Assembly (NCBI GenBank): GCA_030844895.1
Contig: CM061228.1
Span: forward strand, 137,036,812-137,100,811
From: Ambrosia x helenae
Taxonomy: Eukaryota > Streptophyta > Magnoliopsida > Asterales > Asteraceae
Direction of reading: 5' to 3'
Length of the DNA stretch: 64,000 bases
Shown: positions 12,233-25,100 of the stretch, piece after piece
Position numbering within the stretch: the first letter of the stretch is position 1
Layout of the letters: every line of letters starts with the position of its first letter
Notes under the pieces: generated by a model
What the model was told of the DNA's origin: nothing
The model's input: only the letters and a program-made list of their open reading frames with translations
Databases searched by the model: none
Translations under genes and position numbers: made by a program

Positions 12233-14385
12233 GAAGTCTTTACATGAGAAAGAGTGATGGTTTTAATGTTGTTATCTGCTTGTTATGATTCAAAAATTGG
12301 TGAATCATGTGTTTTTCTTTATATTTTTTTTATTATTACAAAGAAATACACTTTGGGTTTTGTTAGAATAATAATAATAACAGTTTTGAGGGTAGTTTTT
12401 GTTTGCATACCAAGTGTTCGATCAAATGCTTGAATGAAAAACAAAAACCTTATGTTAACATTTTTTATTTTTTTGTTATTATTATTTTGTTTATGTTAGA
12501 TTGTTATTGGATTGGGCACATGAGGTTGATAGATCACATGTGATTGAAGAATAAATGTGTAGTCTTTTTATGTTAGTATATGCTAACACATGTTAGTGAT
12601 GTCCCATTATGTGTTTGAGGATTCCGACTAACATGTGTATCTGTTCCAGTGTCGGTTTTCACGAGTAGGCTATTGGAAAAAGGCGGCGTTGTTGATGTGG
12701 CTGTGGTAAGTGATGTTTTTTTTATAAAGATTATAAATTTTTAATCTTTTGGTGAATAGGGTGTTTAAATAATTTTTGTATTCTATTTAATAAATTTTTG
12801 GCAAGTGAAATTGTTATGAACTCGTATAGGGTACATGTCTATTTTTTGCGGTCCGAGTCTTGTATGCTCACACACGTTAGTGATGCTAACACATGCTAGT
12901 ATATGCCCAACTAACAGGTGTTAGAGTCCATATAACATACGTTATTTTTCAGTAACATGTGTTTTAGAATATGCAAACACATGCTACTGATGTATTTTAT
13001 TATATTATATATTTAATGAATAAGTGTGTAATTTTTTATGTTAGTATATACTAACACATGTTTCTGATTCTGTTCTAGTGTTGGTTCTCAGGTGTAGGAA
13101 TGTAATTATATCTCTGAAACAATTCCTTTGTTTCATGTTTTTTATTCACGAAACAAATAATGGAGAACGCAAGCGAAAGAACCTAATGGATGATGGAGAA
13201 ATTGGTATATTTTTGTATTCTATTTAATATTTTTTTTGGCAAGTGAAACTAATTGTGCGTCTATTTTTTTGCGGTCCGAGTCTTGTATGCTCACACACGT
13301 TAGTGATGCTAACACATGCTAGTATATGCCCAACTAACAGGTGTTAGGGTCCATATGACATACGTTATTTTCAGTAAAACATATGTATTAGAATATGCTA
13401 ACACATGCTACTGATGTCTTTTATCATATTATATATTTCATGAATATGAGGATAATTTTTTGGTATATGGATTTGTATTGGTTATGATTTGATTTTTTAA
13501 ATTTATTATTGTTGGATTTAAAACCCTATTAATCGTATTTGAGTAGTTGTATTAACATAGTTGTAAAATTGAGTATATACACATATTAGTAATGCTAACA
13601 CATGCTAGTGATGCTAACACATGCTAGTATATGCCTAACTAACAGGTGTTAGGGTTCATATGACATATGTTAGTATATGCCCAACTAACATGTGTTAGGG
13701 TTCATATGACATACGTTATTTCAGTAAAACATATGCTTTAGAATACACTACACATGTCAGTGATGTCTCATTATGTGTTTTGGAGAGCCCAACTAACACG
13801 TGTTATCTTTTTTTGTAGGTGAAGAGATGTTTTTGTGTTAAAAATGAAGATGGGTATCAAGAACGAAGCATAGCTAGATCATTTTTATGTTGTTATGATA
13901 GTTTGTTATCATTCGCAAATAAATTATGTTTGTATGAAAAGTTTTTTTGATACATTTTTAGTATTGATTGTAATAATCGTTTTTATCATTTCTTAATTAA
14001 ATATACATTTTATGTGTTCTTTTATTATGTTCTTTTAGTATATGCCTGGTAACACATGTTAGCGATGTCTCACACGAGGTCAGAATTTTTTATCACAACA
14101 CTAACGCACGTTAATATTCATGCTGGAAAAAGTGCCATAAAGTAGGAGAGAGGTGACTTGACAAGTGTCAAATCAACCTTTTTAAACCTAGGATTCAGAA
14201 AATTAAATTAAAAAAATTAATTTAAGATTACCATATTGCCCTTATTCCACCTTTTTAAGCAAGTGGCCCACTTACTTTTGAATATTATATGGAAATTAAT
14301 TATGGACCATTGATCAAACTTGATCAATGGTCACCATAGGGTTTGCAAGGTTTTTCCATTATAAAGGGTTTCCATATTATCCATT

Positions 14386-14388
<3 letters not shown>
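11584..14388. mobile_element. 2.8-kb non-coding TIR element between (TA)n tracts
   Basis: The left end reads GGAAGTATATAGGAAAAACC and, further in, AAAATGGAAAAACC. The reverse complement of the right end reads GGAATGGATAATATGGAAACC and then TATAATGGAAAAACC. The inside has no protein frame. It holds a CT/CCA-rich stretch at about 11750-11960, an (ATT)n tract at about 12170-12231, and a block about 250 bp long present twice (about 12780-13020 and 13215-13450), with further partial copies to about 13790. The block is packed with near-palindromic words such as GCTAACACATG and ATGTTAGTATATGC. Both ends sit on (TA)n tracts. I do not recognise the family. Confidence 0.5.

Positions 14389-14445
<57 letters not shown>
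14389..14445. repeat. (TA)n microsatellite, third of three
   Basis: A TA tract of about 28 units at the right edge of the 2.8-kb element. Confidence 0.95.
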
Positions 14446-14447
<2 letters not shown>

Positions 14448-15055
14448 CAAAAGGATTAATCCTACATGTCATACTCTTATGCAATCTCTCCTTTGAGAGA
14501 TACCACATAGGATGTGATGTGACAACTTTAAACCAATTAAAAAAAAAGAAATAAATATGATTTAACCTAACCCTTAGACTAATGCGTTCGATATTTCAAT
14601 AATTAACTTTTTTTTTCTTATTTCATGTTAGTTCTTTTTAGAATGATCGATTACAAACTTCCGAATTCATTTGTAATGACACTAGATTTATACCGCGGCG
14701 CAGAGATTCGTTTTTTTTTTATATTTGAATATGATAACTTATGGCAGAGATTTGTTTAAAATAATAATAATAATAATAATAATATATTTTATTATGTTAT
14801 ATTATATATTTCAACTCGGGACGCTCCCGGGATAAAAACTAGTAATGAATAATCCTAATGTTAATTTTAATTCCAATTCAGAATTAATTATAAATATCCG
14901 AGTGACATAAGAATAGTAAAATATTTTTAACGGTAATAAAACTATAACTAATTTTTTGGATAGAAAATCTAGATAGAAACAAAATTGTCCACATGTCTTC
15001 TTTCGATTGGTCCAGGGAATTATCATTCTTAGCCAAGCATCAAAGATATCAGCCA
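14446..15055. other. Intergenic, AT-rich, upstream of LHCB1 copy B
   Basis: No gene seen. It holds a short (ATA)n tract at about 14760-14784 and otherwise AT-rich sequence leading into the LHCB1 promoter. Confidence 0.5.
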
Positions 15056-15120
15056 CCAATCAAAATCAACATAGAGATCTTAGAAGATAAGAACCTTAGA
15101 AATTCCTAAGCCTATTTATA
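15056..15120 (+). promoter_or_regulatory. LHCB1 copy B promoter: CCAATC, GATAAG, TATA
   Basis: CCAATC at 15056-15061, GATAAG (I-box) at 15086-15091 and TATTTATA at 15113-15120, 86 bp before the ATG at 15206. The order and spacing resemble copy A and the known CAB light-responsive promoter layout. Confidence 0.7.
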
Positions 15121-15205
15121 CCACTTTAAACAACTTGTAAAACTCAAGTAGTCAACCTCCTTAAACTACAACATTCACTCACTAGTCTTCTTACCTTCTC
15201 ATCCG

Positions 15206-16036
15206 ATGGCTGCTTCAACCATGGCTCTCTCATCTCCATTCGCCGGGCAAGCGGTCAAAACCGCTCCATCCAGCTCCGAAATCTTCGGAACCGGAAGGGT
15301 TTCCATGAGGAAAACTGCCGCACCCAAAAAGGTTGCACCATCTGGAAGCCCATGGTACGGTCCTGACCGTGTCAAATACTTGGGCCCATTCTCTGGTGAG
15401 GCCCCATCATACCTTACTGGAGAATTCCCAGGTGACTACGGTTGGGACACTGCTGGGCTTTCTGCTGACCCAGAGACATTTGCCAAGAACCGTGAGCTTG
15501 AGGTCATCCATTGCAGATGGGCCATGCTCGGGGCTCTTGGGTGTGTCTTCCCAGAGCTTTTGGCCCGTAACGGTGTTAAGTTTGGTGAGGCCGTATGGTT
15601 TAAGGCTGGAGCCCAAATCTTTAGCGAAGGTGGGCTTGATTACTTGGGTAACCCAAGTTTGATCCATGCCCAAAGCATCTTGGCCATTTGGGCCACTCAA
15701 GTAATCTTAATGGGTGCGGTAGAGGGATATAGAATTGCTGGTGGGCCATTGGGAGAGGTTGTTGACCCACTTTACCCTGGTGGTAGCTTTGATCCATTGG
15801 GGCTTGCTGATGATCCAGAGGCTTTTGCTGAGTTAAAGGTGAAGGAGATCAAGAACGGAAGGCTAGCCATGTTCTCGATGTTTGGGTTCTTTGTTCAAGC
15901 CATTGTGACCGGAAAGGGACCATTGGAGAACCTGGCTGATCATCTTGCGGACCCTGTTGCCAACAATGCATGGTCTTATGCTACAAACTTTGTCCCCGGG
16001 AGTGAATTATTTGACATTTGGATTATTCTGTCTTGA
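15206..16036 (+). CDS. LHCB1: LHCII type I chlorophyll a/b-binding protein, copy B, altered C-terminus
   Basis: Plastid thylakoid antenna protein of photosystem II. Intronless frame with transit-like N-terminus ([18 protein letters not shown]), trimer motif WYGPDR and first helix with the chlorophyll-ligand region ([16 protein letters not shown]). The lumenal and second-helix region and the third helix ([19 protein letters not shown]) follow, ending [13 protein letters not shown]. The family normally ends PGK and stop, as in copy A. Here CCCGGGAGTGAA at about 15995-16006 looks like CCCGGGAAGTGA with one A lost, so the frame runs through the old stop and adds [11 protein letters not shown]. 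The product is 276 aa instead of about 266. The core is intact and the protein could still fold; the extension is either real or a one-base assembly error. Confidence 0.95.
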   Translation: MAASTMALSSPFAGQAVKTAPSSSEIFGTGRVSMRKTAAPKKVAPSGSPWYGPDRVKYLGPFSGEAPSYLTGEFPGDYGWDTAGLSADPETFAKNRELEVIHCRWAMLGALGCVFPELLARNGVKFGEAVWFKAGAQIFSEGGLDYLGNPSLIHAQSILAIWATQVILMGAVEGYRIAGGPLGEVVDPLYPGGSFDPLGLADDPEAFAELKVKEIKNGRLAMFSMFGFFVQAIVTGKGPLENLADHLADPVANNAWSYATNFVPGSELFDIWIILS

Positions 16037-16244
16037 AAATGTTTTGTATGGGCTTTATAACAAGTTCCTTGTACATTAATTATTATTGTTGAATGATGAT
16101 ATTGCTACTCTTTTATATAATATTGTTCCTCAATTTTCTATATACGTAATAAAGAATTAAAGATAACATTGTTAATTACAAACTTTGTAGTGATCGGTTC
16201 AATATTTGAATTCTGAAAGTGACAAGAAAATAAATAACACTCAT

Positions 16245-16460
16245 ATAGCCGATGAGGTAGTGTTGGAGTGGTTTGAAAAATACTTGGTGTTCCTTGTGAC
16301 TCAGGTTTGACTCAGATGGGAGGTAAGGTTTTACCAATTATTCTACTGGCGTGCCTTTGGGCGGGTGGAGGTCGGATTTCCACGTATCTGAGAAGGTTAA
16401 GAGGCAGGCAACGGTCAAGTAGTCGACCTAGGTCACAGCTCCCGGTGTCACGATGATTGC
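16245..16460 (+). mobile_element. SINE-like repeat
   Basis: A tRNA-like start (GATGAGGTAGTGTTGGAGTGG), a B-box-like CAGGTTTGACTCAG at about 16303, and a body with 'cgtgcctttgggcgggtgg' and 'cggtcaagtagtcgacc'. It resembles plant tRNA-derived SINEs in layout, but no target duplication was made out. Confidence 0.4.
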
Positions 16461-16558
16461 ATTAAAAAACAATAACATCCTTATAATTTTACAATTTTCT
16501 TATATTAAAAATAATAATTAAAATCACCAATAATTAATGAGTTGAAGTTTCTAAAGCG

Positions 16559-18295
16559 GTGCGGATGGGGGATATTGATGACATTGTTGTTCCGGGTGAT
16601 GGGCCTGTGTTATCACACATGTTGTATGCAGACGACGCATTGATTATGGGTACTTGGTCGCGTGAGAATATTGTCAAGGTTAACAGATTACTACGCATTT
16701 TCTATATGTGTTCTGGTTTGAAAATAAATGTTCAAAAATCCTTTCTTTATGGCGTGAGTATTGAGCCTGATGAGGTGAGTTTTATGGCGGAGTCTTTGGG
16801 TTGTAGAGTTGGAGCATTTTCGTTCATATACCTAGGCATTAGACCATTGGGTATGGGGGGCGGCATAGGGAAGGCATTGATTTGCCGGGCCTAGCAACAC
16901 CACCCCCAGGGGCGGCATAGGTGGAGGGGCGGCATGGGAGGCATTCATTTGCCGTTGATGCCGGGCCAAGATTTGGGTTTTAATTGATTTTTTTTATTAT
17001 TTTTAATAATTCTGACCATGAGGAGGCCCGTCATCATGGTGCACACCACCCCCTTGGAGGCCCATCATCAAGATGCCTCTCCTCCCACTCCTACGTGGCG
17101 GCCCATCATGAAAATGCCACCCCTCTCCACACCCAATGGTCTTAAAGTTGGCGCGAACATGAACCGAGTATCACATTGGGAGCCGATGATAGAAAAAATT
17201 AGAAACAGGTTACAATCTTGGAAGGCGAAGATGTTATCCATTGGTGGTCGGCTAACTTTAATTAAGTCGGTGCTCGCGAGTCTTCCGGTGTACTATTTTT
17301 CGTTGTTTAAAGCGCCTAGTACGGTTGTGGAACACATTGAAAAAATCATGAGAAAGTTTCTTTGGTGTGGCAATAAAGAAGGTAAAGGGGTTCATTGGGT
17401 GTCTTGGGATATTGTCACGAGACCTAAACGGTTCGGGGGCTTGGGAATCTCTAGGCTCTCGGAGGTTAATACAACGTTACTAGTTAAGTGGGCATGGAGA
17501 TTCAAGACTGAGCATGAGGGTCTTTGGAGAACAGTCATTGTTTGTTTGCACGGTGGCCGTAACAGATGGGATTTCATTCCAGTTAAAAAAACGCTTGCTG
17601 GGGTTTGGAAATCCATTGCTTCTGTGTTGGACAGGGCCCGGTTCAGTGGCGAGAAGATTGAGGAGATGCTCTCTTGTCAACTCGGAAATGGAGTTTGGAT
17701 TAGTTTTTGGAAGGATGTGTGGTTCGGTTCAACGCCTTTGTATTTAAGGTGGCCTGTATTATTTGCGGAAGACAATCATAAAAATATTTCAGTTGCTGAT
17801 CGGTTGATGCGAGATGGAAATCAAAGTAGAATCAAAGATCAATGGAATATGGGGGTGACTTCGGTTGAAGGGATATCTGAAGTGCAGGATGTTCAATATA
17901 TGTTGTCCACAGTTCGGATTGATGAAGGTGCAGATCGATGGATTTGGGATCAGAACCACAGCAAGGCTTTTTCTGTTGCAGAGGTTAAACATGCTTTATG
18001 CAAGAATCGGTATGGGCAAGATGGTTACAGGAGGAGATGGGAAAGCTGGCTTCCGATTAAGGTCAACGTGCTAGTGTGGAGGTTGGAAAAAGATAGGATT
18101 CCTACTCGCGTTGAGCTGCTGAAAAGACAGATTACGATGCCGAATGTTTTGTGTCCGATGTGCGGAACTGGTGAGGAATCGATGAGTCACTTGTTTGCAG
18201 TTTGTGGTTTTACGAGTGGGGTTTGGAGTAAGGTGTGGTCATGGTGCCGATTGCCTCCAGTTTTGTTCGCCTCGATAGAAGACATTCAGAAGTAG
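16559..18295 (+). pseudogene. LINE reverse transcriptase C-terminal part and zf-RVT domain, interrupted
   Basis: The first piece (16559-16841) has the reverse-transcriptase catalytic box in LSHMLYADDALIMG and then LKINVQKSFLYG. The second piece (17145-18295) continues with SHWEPMIEKIRNRLQSWKAK, LSIGGRLTLIKSVL, LPVYYFSLFKAP and IMRKFLWCG, the usual region downstream of the RT. It ends in a zinc-binding zf-RVT segment (VLCPMCGTGEESMSHLFAVC). The 300-bp MITE between them brings in a stop. Without it and one copy of the TTA duplication the frame is continuous through YLGI and KVGANMNRV. The 5' truncation means the copy is dead. An in-frame stop at 18293 ends the reading shortly before the 3' untranslated part. 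Confidence 0.85.
16842..17141. mobile_element. PIF/Harbinger (Tourist)-like MITE inside the LINE, 300 bp
   Basis: The left end GACCATTGGGTATGG is inverted against the right end CCACACCCAATGGTC. The 3-bp target duplication TTA lies at 16839-16841 and 17142-17144. The inside is GC-rich with repeated 'ggggcggcat'. Removing it with one TTA restores the LINE reading frame, which fixes both borders. Confidence 0.85.
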
Positions 18296-18866
18296 ATAGA
18301 TCGTTTTCACTACTCGGGAAAAGGAAAAAGGATTATTCGGTGTATTATTATGGTGGCGTGTTGTGCCATTTGAAAGGAACGAAACAAGAAAGTCTTTCAA
18401 AACACGGATCCTAAGGTTATAGAGGTTGTGGCGATAGTAAAAGCTATGGCGTTTCTGTGGATTAAGGCTAGATCGAATGTAAATAATATTGTGTGGAATA
18501 ATTGGGTGAGTTATCCTTTGTATATGTTGTAATCGCTTGTTTGGGCGGTCTTGTTTTTAAGACTTGCTCGTTTTTAATGAAGTTTAACATTCAAAAAAAA
18601 AAAAAAAATCCAATAATATTAGGAGGGTGAGAACTAAATATTAGGAGCGTGTGAAGATAGTAAGATTTTCTTGAATTTTACAACTAAAAACTACTTTGGT
18701 CGAATGAACACCATTTTGATAAATATATTTTTCCATCAGCATTCTTTTAGAAAAATTCCTGTTTTTATATCAATGCAACAAACGCATAACAATTTAAAAT
18801 ATAAGTGTGTGTATAGGAAGTTAATGACGATAACAATAAACAAAACCCTTTTTAATTAGGTTTAAA

Positions 18867-20168
<1,302 letters not shown>

Positions 20169-20265
20169 TAGGTTTAAAATATTAAAGTTTTTAATTGGGT
20201 TATATCAATGAGTTTAGATGAGTAAATAACAATTGGGTTTAGGTGGACTAAACTGAAAAGGTTAA

Positions 20266-20652
20266 GGGTATGTTTGGTAAGGAGCTTTTAAGAGCTTTTA
20301 TAAGTTTCAAGCTTCAAACTTTTAAGAAAAATCTCATAATAAATTAAAAGCCTTGTTTGGTTGGAGGAGCTTGAAGCTTTAAGAAAAAACTCTATATTAA
20401 AAAACTACTAGTACTAGCGTTTAAGAAAATACTCTTACTTGCTACAAGCTTTTAATGAGTAAATGACACAAATACCCATTCTATCATAAAAAAAAATTAA
20501 AAAAAACATGCATACAAGCTTTTAGTTAATGTCCATTTTGGTCATTTTATACATTTTATTAAAAGCTCCAGCTACTCTGCCAAACACCAAAATATATTTA
20601 AAAACTACCACTACCAGCTTCCAGCCACCAGCTAGTTTTGCCAAACATACCC
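20266..20652. mobile_element. Tourist-like MITE, 387 bp, TSD TAA
   Basis: The ends GGGTATGTTTGGTAAGGAGC and CTAGTTTTGCCAAACATACCC are inverted, with TAA at 20263-20265 and 20653-20655. It is a single-copy relative of the tandem array at 32109-33610 and shares the words 'aagcttgaagctcc' and 'aaaagcttgta' in variant form. Confidence 0.75.
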
Positions 20653-22198
20653 TAAGGCTAAGGTTAACAGTTAATACTTTATAAAACTTTGTTTAATTGA
20701 GTTAATTTTCGTAGAAAAGGTTATGGTTTTAAACCTCTTAGATTTTTGTTTTAAATAATTCTAAATATTAAATACTAGGTTTTTACATTTTTGTCATGAA
20801 AACTAACCAGGTTAGACCTCTATTAGTTTAGGGGTGATGGAACAAAATAAGTTGCAAGTTAGGAGTGCTATTGACCAAAGTGAAAGTTGGGAATATTATC
20901 CGTCAATATGCGATAATTGAGAGTATTTACATCCATTTCCCCTAATTATAAAACATAAATTAGAAAAATTAAAAAGTTTGTTCCCCTGGAGAACTGGGCA
21001 TGTACGGTCACATCGCCCGTACCCCTTTAAATCTGACCCTGACTCATAGGCCCCGTACGACTACTTGTCTCTATAGCAACAAAGTTGCATGTACTTATGT
21101 TAAAATAATGATTACAGAGGATAAGAGAATTAAACATAAAGATGCGGGTGGTATATCTATATAATCATACTAGATTACGATCCCATGTATTACACGAGTT
21201 GATAAATATAATATTATATTATTAATAAAAAAAATATGTTTGAGAAACATATGTATTTCACGGTTAAAAAAAATCGGTGTATTATACTAATATAATAAAA
21301 TATATAATGTATTTTGTTAATATATACAATTGTCAAGATATGTATTTAAAAAAATGGACAATGACGTGAGAGTTATAAATTTTGTTAAGTTATTATTATT
21401 TTTTTTTCAAATGGGAAATTACCATCCAACTACATTAAATATTTGAATTTTTTAGATATCATTTATAAAAACAATTATTTTCATTATTTATTTTTTTGTA
21501 TTTTAGCTAACATAAGTTTGAACTTGATGAAGTTTTTAAATAAAAAAATGTAACTGTATTTAAGGTTTTAGTAATTAATTTTATATTAAATTTATTTGAT
21601 TAATAATATAATAACTATCTTTAATTGAAAACATGATTATTCATAATTAAGTAAGATAAAAATAAATAATATCTTAACTAAGAAGATGATTATAGCTCAT
21701 ATCTTCCATGCTAATATAAAGATTCATCTTTAGGATCCATAAACTATTATATCAAATTTTTTTTACCTATCAAGCTAAAACTCAAGTCGCACCGAGTTTT
21801 TTCCATGGGACTAGTTTAGAAATTATCGACTTCGAGCCTTACAAATTCTAAGACCCAACACTTAATGCTCGGGTTTCATCCACTAGTATTCAATTTCAAT
21901 TCTCACTAATTAGTTGAAAAATATTCGTATAACTTAAAAGTTTGGCAATAGGTTGGCTATCTTCGTGTCTTCAAATAACATTATAACATAACACTATTAC
22001 AAGAAAGCTAGTCAGGCCTATGAAAGTTTAAGATGCAAAATTTTTTTGTCACAAATCCGGCATATGTGTGACGCATTTCCCACGAATGCACAATGTTACA
22101 TATGAAAAACTACTTTAGAATTTTGTACATTGTATAAGAGAAAATGTTCCAAGTACAAAACATTTGAAATTTGACAAAGTTCACAACTAGAAGATATA
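20653..22198. other. Intergenic, no gene seen
   Basis: Very AT-rich sequence downstream of the receptor-kinase stop codon (the gene is on the minus strand). It holds no frame I can support. The kinase 3' untranslated region probably covers the last few hundred bases. Confidence 0.5.
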
Positions 22199-25100
22199 CT
22201 AATTATTTTCTAGGAAATTCTTCTGTATTTTGCAAAGCCTAATCACAGTTTCTTTCATGTTTATCCTTAGAGTAGATGACTCATAGGTGCAATCCATTGC
22301 TAGATTGAAAATAGATGCCAAAGATTCTTGTTTAGTATATAAATGCTCACTGGACAGCTCTTTATCAACAACTTCAAAAACTGAACGTTGTGTTGCTTCA
22401 GAAACCCAACTACGCAAACTTACCTCACCGCGAAACATTTCTTCCGTGGGCTTCTTCCTGGTGAACGTTTCCAACAATAGAATGCCGAAACTATAGACAT
22501 CGCTTCCTGGTGACACTATTCCCTCCATCCCATATTCTGTACATGACATAAGTGCATATAAAAAGTTATTGGTTATTCATTAAAATCTACCAAATATCAA
22601 TGTTCTTCTTCGATTAACTTTTCATCATTGCTTGTGGACATTTCAGTGCAAACCCTTGGTAGGGGTTAGGAAATATATAATCTTTCTTCAAAAGCATACA
22701 ATAAAAAGAAAGTATTTGATTTTTTTTTTTTTTGAAATATTTTATGTAAAATAATGATAAAATAAGTGTATATAACACTACAATAAATATATATTTTTTC
22801 ACTTTAATTCTTAAATTTTCATGAGAATTTACAAAAGCATGCATCTAGGAGTGCATAAGCTTACTTATAAATGCATATACGAAATCAAAAACTTTATTGT
22901 TAATGATGTGTAGAAATAATAATCAAAGACAAGTGGAAAAGATTCTCAATCAAAAGTTATTTACTTGAAAAGAGTTTATGCCAAAGAACTGTGAAGATTA
23001 TAAAGAAAAACATACGTTAAAGCAATATGTCCACATTATAAAGGTTAAATTTAAACCGGTTAAAGAAGGGTTCTGGGTTTCATACACCCCGTGACATTAT
23101 ATTCCGGGGGTGTGAATTACTCCACTTTTTTAAGAGTGGATATTCAGATTACAATTTGTACATCCGTGCCATATTTCTTTGTGCAAATCAAAATGTGTAC
23201 TTCGCAATTCTGTATCGCATAAAGAGTGAGTGGAGGTGTTCTATTTGTTGGATTGTAAGAATGCAAATGGAATAAGCAAGGAATGTAAAAGTCATACCTG
23301 GTGCCATGTATCCTATTGTTCCTAAAGTTCCAGTTCTTAGCCTAAATTCCTCTTCACCAAATATTTTCGCAATCCCAAAATCACAAACACGTGCTTGCAT
23401 ATCTTCATCGAGAAGGACGTTGCTAGGCTTTAAATCACAATGAATAATAGGTGTTGGTTGACCATCATGTAGATATTCCAGGGCTGATGCAACATCTATC
23501 AATATTTGCAGCCTTTGCAAAAGACTGAGATGATTGTTGTGTGAGTACAGCCACTGCTCAAGGCTACCATTTGACATATATTCCATAACTAAGCATCTAA
23601 AATCCATGTTGGTGCAACTGCTAATGATTCTAACGAGATTCCTATGACGAATATTGCGTAGCACTTCACATTCAACATTGAAACTCTTTACCGCACCCTC
23701 CGAGAGCATATTAAAAACCTTTATTGCAACATTTACCCCGTCTAAGAGTTTCCCTTTAAATACCGAGCCATAAGCTCCTTTCCCAATCAAGTTGCTTTCA
23801 TCAAATGATTCTGTTGCTCTTAGAAGTTCATAATATGATACTCTTGTCCACTCAGCAAGTGATGGCGGCTCCTGATTGTGTTTTCTTTGTTTTTTGTGTC
23901 TTCTCAATAAATATATAGCTACAACTAATCCAATTAGTGATGCACTAACGGGTAATATATACTTTAGAGAAGACAAATTTCTCGATTGATGTTGTTTATT
24001 TCTGCATGACAAGACTCCTAGTTTTGGTGCACCACATAGATCTTTATTATTCATAAATGATGAAGCGGTGAAGTTGTTAAACTGTCCACTACTTGGGATT
24101 TTTCCTTGCAGCCTATTAAAGGAAAAATTCAAGTATTGGAGATGCTTTAGGGTCTCCAAGGATTTAGGTATCATGCCAGATAAACTATTTTGAGATAAAT
24201 CCAAGACTTCTAAACTTTGTAGCTTGCCAAGCGACTCGGGAATTGAACCTTGCAGGTTGTTGTGAGACAAGGAGAGTTTGTTCAACATTTGGTAGCCATC
24301 AATGCTACTTGGAATCTCACCAGACAATCTATTAATTGATAAGTCTAACCCGGTAAGAGGTAAATTAGAACTTCTAATACTTGATGGTAAACTTCCGATT
24401 AAGATGTTTGAGGACAAGTTTAAGACTATCAGTGACTTATGGCTCAACAGGTTCATTGGTATCGTGGATGTTAATGTATTCGAGTCCAAGAACAACCACG
24501 TAAGCGAACTCATATTTCCCAAGCATGCTGGTATAGTTCCGGAGAGCAGGTTTTTGCTCAAATATAACTCCCCTAAGTTCTTCAAGAGACATAATTCTTG
24601 TGGAATCCCTCCTTCTAATCTGTTATTTTCAAGAAACAACTGGCCAATATTTTGTAGCTTCCCAAGTGTTGTTGGAATGTTTCCTTTTAATTCATTCATG
24701 TCCAAAGCTAACCTTTGCAAATTAGTCAAGTTTCCAATTCCATTAGGAATAATGCCTCTGATTCCACATCCATATGCCTCAAATGTGCGGAGAGATCTAG
24801 ATAGATTACCAATAGTAGCGGGAAGGGAGGCCTTCATGAGATTATATGCGAAGGCCAATGTTCGCAACTTTTGGCAATTTGTCAACGACGACAAAAAATT
24901 TAACTCTGAGCCCCGAACAGTGAAATAGTTTTGTCCAAATAGTAGTCGTTCCAGTTGTTCTAATCTACCAATTGTAATTGGTATGGAACCAGTAAATGAG
25001 TTTATAGATAATTCAACCATCGAAAGTTTGGAAGAATTTATGATTGAGCTCGGAAGAGTTCCTCGGAATGTATTATTGCTCAAATATAGCTCTTGAAGAT

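Larger units (their letters stand above)
16537..18608 (+). mobile_element. 5'-truncated LINE (non-LTR retrotransposon) with poly(A) tail
   Basis: The coding remnant is followed by a 3' region ending in 16 A at 18593-18608. The flanks CCAATAATTA (16527-16536) and CCAATAATATTA (after 18609) look like a slightly damaged target-site duplication. The 5' end is truncated inside the reverse transcriptase, as is usual for LINEs. A Harbinger-like MITE splits the element at 16842-17141. Confidence 0.8.

Noticed and set aside
12765..13745. CRISPR-like regular repeats
   Set aside because: The repeats are long, imperfect and unevenly spaced in plant nuclear DNA inside a TIR element; not a CRISPR array.
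24302..24928. 208-aa open frame on the + strand
   Set aside because: Antisense shadow of the leucine-rich repeats of the receptor kinase.
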